In this document: piece by piece, positions 1-4,849 of the stretch
Position numbering within the stretch: position 1 is the first letter of the stretch
How the letters are laid out: each line of letters opens with the position of its first letter
NCBI GenBank assembly: GCA_016205125.1
Contig: JACQJE010000099.1
Coordinates: 1-9,730 of the forward strand
DNA from: Deltaproteobacteria bacterium
GTDB taxonomy: Bacteria > Bdellovibrionota > O2-12-FULL-43-9 > JACQJE01
Length of the DNA: 9,730 nt
Direction of reading: 5' to 3'
The notes under the pieces: model-generated
What the model saw: the letters and a program-made list of their open reading frames with translations, nothing else
Told to the model about the DNA's origin: nothing
The model's database searches: none
Translations under genes and position numbers: made by a program

Positions 1-831
1 ATTATCCCCTTTACCCGAGGTCCGAGTCGCAGCCGCCCCCTCAGCGACATTGTCGAGCAGGTCCATCGCTTTGTTGCGAATGGCTATGCAGAGGTAGTTC
101 TCACCGGAATTCACCTGGGGGCGTGGGGGGAAGATTTAGAGGGAGAAGGAGATCTTCTGACTCTGCTCAAAGCGATTGTAAGAGAGACCGATCTTCCGCG
201 ACTCAGGATCAGCTCCATCGAACCGATGCAGTTAAATGATCACCTTCTCGATTTTTGGCTAAGTCAGGAGAGAATCTCTCCTTTCCTCCATCTCTCAATC
301 CAGAGCGGCGATGACGAAATCTTAAGGCGGATGCGCCGCCGCTATACAGCCGGGCATTGCCGACAGATCGTCGAACGATTCGTACAGCGGAAACCCGAGA
401 GCTACGTCGGATTCGATCTGATTGTCGGCTTTCCAGGGGAAACTGAAGCACATTTTGGACGAACGCTTCACTTTTTGGAAAACACCCCCTGGGCCAAATT
501 ACATGCCTTTCCTTTCTCTCCGCGCCCTTTGACGGCGGCGGCCCGTTACCCTGACCAGGTCTCCTCAGCGATCGTCAAACAGCGCATGGATACCTTGCTC
601 GCGATGAGTGAAGAGCGCTACTGCGCCTTTCAGTCCCGCCACGTCGGTGTCACTCTTCCTGCGATCCCAATCGGGAATGGAGAATCTTCCATTCAGAGAG
701 CCGTGACAGACAATTATTTGACCGTTTACTTCAGGGAGAAAGAGTCCTCTTGCACTCCCCCCATTCGACTGAATATTGAAGAGTTTCGTGATGGAAAATT
801 ATTCGGAAAGATTGTCGCCGCCGGAAAATAG
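1..831 (+). CDS. mtaB: tRNA t6A37 methylthiotransferase MtaB, 5'-truncated by window edge
   Basis: The reading frame is open from base 1 and ends at TAG 829-831, giving 276 residues; the start lies outside the window. MtaB is a radical SAM enzyme that adds a methylthio group to N6-threonylcarbamoyladenosine at position 37 of ANN-decoding tRNAs. The visible part begins just after where the CxxxCxxC iron-sulfur cysteines should be, with IIPFTRGPSRSRP, the segment that follows them in this family. It continues with VVLTGIHLGAWG, LRISSIEP, HLSIQSGDDEILRRMRRRY and GFDLIVGFPGET, which are typical methylthiotransferase blocks. The last ~65 residues fit a TRAM-like RNA-binding domain. The N-terminal UPF0004 domain and the cysteine cluster cannot be checked here. 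The family is clear; MtaB rather than MiaB or RimO is preferred because of the IHLG block and the SRSRP segment. The stop codon lies inside a perfect inverted repeat (821-856). Confidence 0.88.
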   Translation: MIPFTRGPSRSRPLSDIVEQVHRFVANGYAEVVLTGIHLGAWGEDLEGEGDLLTLLKAIVRETDLPRLRISSIEPMQLNDHLLDFWLSQERISPFLHLSIQSGDDEILRRMRRRYTAGHCRQIVERFVQRKPESYVGFDLIVGFPGETEAHFGRTLHFLENTPWAKLHAFPFSPRPLTAAARYPDQVSSAIVKQRMDTLLAMSEERYCAFQSRHVGVTLPAIPIGNGESSIQRAVTDNYLTVYFREKESSCTPPIRLNIEEFRDGKLFGKIVAAGK

Positions 832-856
832 AGATTGAAAAATCTCTATTTTCCGG
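821..856. repeat. Perfect 16-bp inverted repeat with GAAA loop spanning the mtaB stop
   Basis: Bases 821-836 and 841-856 are exact reverse complements, separated by the four bases GAAA, so the RNA would form a 16-bp stem with a GNRA tetraloop. The mtaB stop TAG (829-831) is in the left arm. No run of T follows, so it is not a standard intrinsic terminator, but it could stabilise the mtaB mRNA 3' end. The inner stem TAGAGATT/AATCTCTA recurs exactly at 3096-3114 in the rnc leader with a different loop (TTC), so it belongs to a dispersed repeat family. Confidence 0.85.
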
Positions 857-982
857 AAACTGCCAATCTGCAGCGCCATCCTGCGTTGGCAGCCAGTTTG
901 CCTCCTCGACGTACGGGTGAAAGTACGTCTGCGTCGTCAAATTGTCTGCCGCCTTGTCTGGCTTGCATCTTGGCAGTTTTCC
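855..982. repeat. REP/MITE-like palindromic element
   Basis: This 128-bp stretch has imperfect terminal inverted repeats: 855-877 resembles the reverse complement of 960-982 (both start GGAAA, then CTGCCAA and TGCA, and end GCC). Inside are two smaller hairpins: CTGCCAA (860-866) with TTGGCAG (886-892), and GACGTAC (908-914) with GTACGTC (923-929). It fills most of the gap between the convergent mtaB and outer membrane protein genes. The architecture fits a non-autonomous repeat such as a REP pair or MITE. It has no convincing coding content; a short open frame from 835 is most likely an artefact of the repeat. Confidence 0.65.
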
Positions 983-1006
983 AAAAAATCAATGTCTATT
1001 TTTGGG
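981..1006. repeat. AT-rich hairpin downstream of the outer membrane protein gene, shared with rnc leader
   Basis: The arms CCAAAAA and ATTTTTGGG form a hairpin with a short loop. The 15 bases at 992-1006 are an exact reverse complement of 3061-3075 in the rnc leader, and the similarity extends on into the neighbouring bases with a few mismatches. It lies 8 bases past the stop of the minus-strand outer membrane protein gene, so it may protect or end that transcript. The U-tract of a classical terminator is lacking. Confidence 0.6.
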
Positions 1007-1013
1007 TCGCCGA

Positions 1014-2168
1014 TTAAATCTCAATGGAGGTTGCTATTGTAAAGATTTGAGTGCCGAAATTCAGTTTAAACGCGAGGTCTTTGTCAGTGGAAGAGTTCGC
1101 TTTGAGCGTGTAATTTAAAATAATCTGCCACCATTCGGCAATCGAATAGCTCGCCTCCAGGCTGGTCGTAAAATTGTTGTCGATTCGGTCTTCCCGCTCG
1201 AGTCGGCCGGTTCTTCTTCTCGCCTGGCGGCTTGGAAAGTGGATATACTCATAGGAATTCACCCAACGATAAAGGAACTTGTCTATTTTTTTCTCCAGAG
1301 TACTGCTGAGCTGGTGAGTCCTGTAATCATAATAGTCGTGTAAGAATATATTTTCGGTTGCATCAAACTCGTCCCCTGTAGAATCGTTCCATTCAAATTT
1401 GTAGCCGCACCCCGCATGCCAGCCTGTTCCAAAAAACCACCCCATTTTCGCAGAAATCCCGAAAGTGAAATCTCTGCGCCATTCTCCTGAATCTGCACTG
1501 GCAGAGTTGAGAACGATGAAATCGGGAAAGTCGAGGTAGGCTCCGCTCAAAGAGAGTCGCATATGCCAGGGATCGAGTCCAAAGTCGTCCTGATAAGAAA
1601 GAAGGATCATATAGGAATTGAGATTGAGGCGTTCAAAACTGAAGTGTCTTTTCAGGGACCAATGGTATTCTCCACTCATCTCGCGCATTTCTCCAGCGGA
1701 GTGGCGTGCTCTGAGAGAAAGAACGTTGAGGCCGTTATCGTAGCGGTTGTCGATGGCGTTTTCATGCACGACGCGCTCGTTGAGAGAAAAGATCCATGGC
1801 GAATCTTCCGCGACCTTGAAGACGATGGCCCCATTTCCTCCCTGAAGAAAGGTATCGACAAACCGCCTGATTTCAGTGTTGTTTTCGATCTCCACTTTTT
1901 CCTGAAAGTACAATTCCCCATCCTGAAGATAGCGCAGAGATGCCGAAAGGGTCGGAGAAAGTTTCCACTCTCCCCCAAGTTGAATGGAATCGTAGAGGAG
2001 ATAGACATCAAACCAGCCATTGTAGCTCGCCGACCCAAAGGCTGAGAGTTTTGGGATAAATCTCTCTTGACGTTCCTCGTGCGGAGGATCTTGGGCAAAA
2101 CTTCGACCTAAAGGGGATAAGAAGAGGGCCAATAAAGGGAGGGCGAGGGTCAGATGCAGCTTTTTCAT
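1014..2168 (-). CDS. Probable outer membrane beta-barrel protein
   Basis: This gene encodes about 384 residues and I do not recognise a named family. The N-terminus (MKKLHLTLALPLLALFLSP, then SFA before QDPP) is a type I signal peptide: two lysines, a hydrophobic core and an A-x-A-like cleavage site near residue 25. The mature part is rich in aromatic residues with alternating polar and hydrophobic positions (for example WFDVYLLYDS, NSYMILLSY, WQIILNYTLKA) and has no hydrophobic helices, as expected for an outer membrane barrel. The last residues (FTIATSIEI) would make a final strand but do not end in the usual phenylalanine. There are two consecutive ATG codons, at 2171 and 2168. I chose 2168 because the GGAGG of the ribosome binding site lies 6 bases before it and only 3 before the other. 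That binding site is inside a hairpin (see 2172-2194). The substrate or role is unknown. Confidence 0.7.
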   Translation of the reverse strand: MKKLHLTLALPLLALFLSPLGRSFAQDPPHEERQERFIPKLSAFGSASYNGWFDVYLLYDSIQLGGEWKLSPTLSASLRYLQDGELYFQEKVEIENNTEIRRFVDTFLQGGNGAIVFKVAEDSPWIFSLNERVVHENAIDNRYDNGLNVLSLRARHSAGEMREMSGEYHWSLKRHFSFERLNLNSYMILLSYQDDFGLDPWHMRLSLSGAYLDFPDFIVLNSASADSGEWRRDFTFGISAKMGWFFGTGWHAGCGYKFEWNDSTGDEFDATENIFLHDYYDYRTHQLSSTLEKKIDKFLYRWVNSYEYIHFPSRQARRRTGRLEREDRIDNNFTTSLEASYSIAEWWQIILNYTLKANSSTDKDLAFKLNFGTQIFTIATSIEI

Positions 2169-2171
2169 CAT

Positions 2172-2194
2172 CCCCCTCCCTTGATGGGAGGGGG
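2172..2194 (-). promoter_or_regulatory. Ribosome binding site sequestered in a GC-rich hairpin
   Basis: On the minus strand CCCCCTCCC, a five-base loop and GGGAGGGGG form a 9-bp stem that ends one base before the first ATG of the outer membrane protein gene. The 3' arm is the only good Shine-Dalgarno sequence for that gene, so folding of the mRNA should hide it. Whether this controls expression is inference. The hairpin is one end of the repeat element 2172-2294. Confidence 0.5.
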
Positions 2195-2294
2195 AAAAGG
2201 GGAGGGTGTTTTCCTGCGAAGAGCAATCAGAAGCGCGATTCCAGTTTTCACGTCTTCACCCTCTCCCTGCCCCTCCCCCATCGAGGGGGAGGGG
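2172..2294. repeat. C/G-rich MITE-like element with paired terminal hairpins
   Basis: Each end is itself a hairpin: CCCCCTCCC/GGGAGGGGG at 2172-2194 and CCCCTCCCCC/GGGGGAGGGG at 2270-2294. The roughly 42 bases of the left end resemble the reverse complement of the right end, so the whole ~123 bp is an imperfect inverted repeat around a short unique core (about 2214-2250). Repeats of this CCCCTCCCCC-hairpin type are common in many Gram-negative genomes. It fills most of the gap between the divergent genes at 2168 and 2405. Confidence 0.65.
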
Positions 2295-2404
2295 AAAATG
2301 ATTTCTCCGACAGACTCTAGAATGAAAAAATATCGACTCATGAGAAGTTTTTTCCCCCCGAAAAGTATACCATAGACATTGGAATAGTGTGTGAGGGCTA
2401 AGAA

Positions 2405-2896
2405 ATGTCGATGCAAGCTTCCATTTTACGATTTCTCAAGAGAATCGCTCTCTTTCTGTTTTTTCTTTCCATTTTCTCCAGCTATAGCATCGTTGCTTCC
2501 AGCCATCGTCAGGTCGTTCTTGACCGATTCGGTGTTTCCGTTGGCAGTGATCTGAATTTGGACAACATTCAGGAAAGGAAGGCTTTTCGTCGACAGAATG
2601 AACAGAAAGAGGAGTTGGCTCGATCTGCCTCGCGAAATAAAGGGATCTCCAAAAAGCCATCAGAAAAGATTTCTGCCGCACATGGAGAGACGGGGATAGA
2701 GTCTGTATTGAGTCAAGCCCGCGGGTTCGCGTCGGGCTCTGTTTCAAGTGGTGATGGCGGCGGCAATGGGGGTGGCAACGGGGGCGGCAATGGCGGAGGA
2801 CCTCCCGGCGGCGAGCCTCCTGGCGGAGGACCTCCCGGCGGCAGGCCTCCTGGCGGAGGACCTCCCGGCGGCGGGCCTCCTGGCCGTAACCCTTAA
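2405..2896 (+). CDS. Small exported Gly/Pro-rich repeat protein, unrecognised
   Basis: The protein has 163 residues and I know no family for it. Residues ~13-31 (IALFLFFLSIFSSYSIVAS) form a hydrophobic segment after a basic N-terminus (R9, K12, R13), consistent with a signal peptide or an inner membrane anchor. Residues ~35-110 are charged and probably flexible (RKAFRRQNEQKEEL and following). The last ~45 residues are low complexity: a GGGN stretch, then three ten-residue units of the type GGGPPGGxPP with x = E, R, G. The start ATG has GAGGG seven bases upstream. The gene stands alone, divergent from the outer membrane protein gene and upstream of the rnc promoter candidate. A cell-surface or periplasm-spanning role is possible but only a guess. 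The first part looks like a real secreted protein; the repeat tail could vary in length by slippage. Confidence 0.6.
   Translation: MSMQASILRFLKRIALFLFFLSIFSSYSIVASSHRQVVLDRFGVSVGSDLNLDNIQERKAFRRQNEQKEELARSASRNKGISKKPSEKISAAHGETGIESVLSQARGFASGSVSSGDGGGNGGGNGGGNGGGPPGGEPPGGGPPGGRPPGGGPPGGGPPGRNP
2791..2880 (+). repeat. Three tandem 30-bp repeats coding the Pro/Gly tail
   Basis: The units 2791-2820, 2821-2850 and 2851-2880 differ only at the two bases near 2813-2814 and their counterparts (GA, AG, GG). Because 30 is a multiple of three, copy-number change would keep the frame. The repeat is also open in other frames and on the other strand, which produces spurious open frames. A shorter Gly-Asn repeat (about 2755-2790) precedes it. 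Confidence 0.9.
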
Positions 2897-2909
2897 TTGC
2901 ATGATATTT

Positions 2910-2953
2910 GCTAAAAAGGGCATCCGAGCGTCCGAGGAGTCGGTGGATCAAGG
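2910..2953 (+). repeat. Dispersed 44-bp repeat, intergenic copy
   Basis: The 31 bases 2923-2953 are identical to 5012-5042 inside der, and the 13 bases before them match 4999-5011 with five mismatches. This copy lies between the repeat-protein gene and rnc. It contains the same GGTGGATC that ends the der copy. No function is known to me. Confidence 0.85.
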
Positions 2954-2967
2954 TTGCTTACAACCAT

Positions 2968-2996
2968 TTGACATTTCTGAATTTTTTCGATATCTA
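2968..2996 (+). promoter_or_regulatory. Candidate sigma70-type promoter for rnc-era-der
   Basis: An exact TTGACA (2968-2973) is followed after 17 bases by TATCTA (2991-2996), which matches the -10 consensus at only three of six positions. Transcription would begin near 3003 and give a leader of about 170 bases before rnc, containing the hairpins at 3061-3150. The nearest upstream gene ends at 2896 on the same strand with no clear terminator, so read-through is also possible. Confidence 0.4.
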
Positions 2997-3060
2997 CTCA
3001 CAACTTCATGACGTTTTGCTGCTTTTTGAACCTGGCAGGCTGATCAATTTGTTGTCTGGG

Positions 3061-3150
3061 CCCAAAAATAGACATAGATTTTTGGGTAAACTGGCTAGAG
3101 ATTTTCAATCTCTATTTTTCGACCGTGACAAGAAATTGACCAGTTTGCCC
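3061..3150 (+). promoter_or_regulatory. Structured leader of the rnc operon, repeat-derived hairpins
   Basis: Three inverted repeats are visible. CCCAAAAAT (3061-3069) pairs with ATTTTTGGG (3078-3086). TAGAGATT (3096-3103) pairs with AATCTCTA (3107-3114). An outer pair, GGGTAAACTGG (3084-3094) with CCAGTTTGCCC (3140-3150), differs at one position that allows a G-U pair and encloses the second hairpin. The first and last helices share bases 3084-3086 and would compete there. The block ends 20 bases before the rnc start. In E. coli the rnc operon leader forms a stem-loop that RNase III cuts to limit its own expression; this could be an analogue, though the pieces also occur beside mtaB. Both facts are compatible if a mobile repeat was co-opted. 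Confidence 0.5.
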
Positions 3151-3170
3151 ATAAGCTGGGGGACTGGAAA

Positions 3171-3905
3171 ATGCCGGTTGATTCTTCTCAATGGGCCGAA
3201 TTTGAGGCCTTCATTGATTATTCGTTTCAAAACCGATCTCTCCTCATCCAGGCAATGACCCATAAATCGTTTGCCCATGAAGAGAGCCGCCTCCAATCTA
3301 AAAAATCGCTCCGGGACAATGAGCGGCTGGAGTTTTTGGGGGACGCGGTTCTCAGCCTCTGTATCAGTTCTCTTCTCATGGAACAGCATGCAGAGAGGGG
3401 GGAGGGGGAACTTTCACGGAGGAGGGCGGCGCTCGTCAATGCTTCTGCGCTAGCTGAGATTGCAAAGAGACTTCGGATTGAGCATTACATTCGACTCGGG
3501 AGGGGAGAAGAGGAGAGCAGGGGGCGGAGCAAGAACTCGATTCTCGCAGATGCCTATGAAGCCTTGCTTGGAGCTATTTTTTGCGACGGGGGATATGAAG
3601 CCGCCTATGCGCAGGTCCTTCGTCATTTTGAATCGATCCTCGATTCCAACGCCAACTTCGAAAAACTGACCTCACTCCACCGCGATTACAAGACAGAGCT
3701 CCAGGAAGCAGTCCAATCGATCGGCTGGCCTCTGCCCGTTTATCGGACAATTGCCAAAGAGGGGCCTGATCATGACCGCATTTTTACTGTGGCGCTCACC
3801 GTTGGGGAAAAAGAGGGGATGATCGGCCGCGGAAAAAGCAAGAAAGTCGCTGAGCAGGAAGCGGCGAGAGCGGCGTTAGCCTCGTGGATCGGAGCGCACT
3901 CATGA
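3171..3905 (+). CDS. rnc: Ribonuclease III
   Basis: RNase III cuts double-stranded RNA and matures 16S and 23S rRNA precursors and some mRNAs. The 244 residues have the usual bacterial length and order. The nuclease domain covers residues ~8-155 and carries the signature NERLEFLGDAVL (50-61). Metal-binding residues E54, D58, D127 (in ADAYEALLGA) and E130 are all present, with E51 also conserved. The double-stranded RNA binding domain covers ~170-240, ending with the typical GKSKKVAEQEAARAAL helix. The ATG at 3171 is the only reasonable start before the in-frame stop at 3126; a weak GGGGG lies nine bases upstream. The last four bases overlap the era start (ATGA at 3902-3905), so translation of the two is probably coupled. 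A hairpin leader precedes the gene. Confidence 0.96.
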   Translation: MPVDSSQWAEFEAFIDYSFQNRSLLIQAMTHKSFAHEESRLQSKKSLRDNERLEFLGDAVLSLCISSLLMEQHAERGEGELSRRRAALVNASALAEIAKRLRIEHYIRLGRGEEESRGRSKNSILADAYEALLGAIFCDGGYEAAYAQVLRHFESILDSNANFEKLTSLHRDYKTELQEAVQSIGWPLPVYRTIAKEGPDHDRIFTVALTVGEKEGMIGRGKSKKVAEQEAARAALASWIGAHS

Positions 3906-4849
3906 GCGCTACAGCCCAAAAAAGCGGCTTTGTGGCGATTGTGGGGCTCCCCAATACGGGCAAATCGACGCTCTTTAATGCGGTCATGGGACAGAAGCTG
4001 GCGATTGTCAGCCCAAAGCCGCAGACAACGCGCTACCGCCTGACCGGTGTTCTCACGACAGACGAAGGGCAGATGGCTTTGGTGGATCTGCCGGGGCTTT
4101 TCAAGCCAAAATCTCATTTTCAGGAAAAGATGATCGGTCGAAGCTTGGAGGCGCTCGAAGGGGCGGACGTCGTCTGGTATGTGCGAGACCTCGATGATGA
4201 GCCGCTGAGCGATGTTGAGTTTTCATTTGGGAGACGAAGCGAAGTCCTGCGAGATCTCCAAAGAGAGAAAAAACTGATCATCGTCATCAATAAAGTGGAC
4301 ACCCTTGCCAGAGAGAAGCTCCTTCCATACATTGACGCATTGCAGCAGTCTCTTCTTCCGCACGAGGAGGCCCCCATTCCGCCAATTGTTCCGCTGAGCG
4401 CAAGGCGGCCGAGTGACAAGGGGACCTTGCGCCTTCTGCAGGAAACGTGGGCTCTGCTCCCTGATGGCCCTTTAGTTTATCCGAAAGAGACGCGGACGGA
4501 CCGGAACACCGAATTCTTTGCCTCTGAATTTGTGAGAGAGCAGGTCTTTCGCCTGATCCGCAAAGAGATCCCCTACGGCATCGGCGTGACGATCGATCAC
4601 GTCGAGGCGGCGAAAAAGCGGAAGCGGGAAAAACAGCGCTTCTGGGCCACCATCTGTGTCTCCAAGGAGACCCACAAAGGGATCCTCATTGGCGATGGAG
4701 GAAAGATGCTTAAGCAGATTGGCACAAAGGCGAGACAGAATCTGATGGGATTGCTTCGCACGCGCTGTGAACTCTTTCTCCATGTGGCGGTGAAGCCGGA
4801 GTGGCATCGCCATGACGAGCTTGCGACTCCAGGGGAGCGGCGAGGATGA
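3902..4849 (+). CDS. era: GTPase Era
   Basis: Era binds the 3' end of 16S rRNA and helps assemble the 30S subunit. Of 315 residues, ~8-180 form the GTPase domain: G1 GLPNTGKS (15-22), G3 DLPG (62-65, where DTPG is usual), G4 NKVD (130-133) and G5 near SAR (166-168). The C-terminal KH RNA-binding domain covers ~205-298 and holds the loop IGDGGKMLKQIG (263-274). I chose ATG 3902 because GGAG lies seven bases upstream and it overlaps the rnc stop as ATGA; an in-frame ATG at 3884 has no binding site and would add six residues. The end overlaps the der start by another ATGA (4846-4849). Placement after rnc is the common bacterial arrangement. Confidence 0.95.
   Translation: MSATAQKSGFVAIVGLPNTGKSTLFNAVMGQKLAIVSPKPQTTRYRLTGVLTTDEGQMALVDLPGLFKPKSHFQEKMIGRSLEALEGADVVWYVRDLDDEPLSDVEFSFGRRSEVLRDLQREKKLIIVINKVDTLAREKLLPYIDALQQSLLPHEEAPIPPIVPLSARRPSDKGTLRLLQETWALLPDGPLVYPKETRTDRNTEFFASEFVREQVFRLIRKEIPYGIGVTIDHVEAAKKRKREKQRFWATICVSKETHKGILIGDGGKMLKQIGTKARQNLMGLLRTRCELFLHVAVKPEWHRHDELATPGERRG

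Noticed and set aside
835..1017. Open frame of 60 codons on the plus strand after mtaB
   Set aside because: It lies entirely within the palindromic repeats, has no ribosome binding site and has no protein-like composition.
2168..2416. Short open frames on both strands across the C/G-rich element
   Set aside because: They are translations of a known type of non-coding palindromic repeat and show no protein features.
2436..2951. Long open frame on the minus strand opposite the Gly/Pro-rich gene
   Set aside because: It is kept open by the 30-bp repeat, which is stop-free in several frames; its protein is a simple repeat and it has no ribosome binding site.
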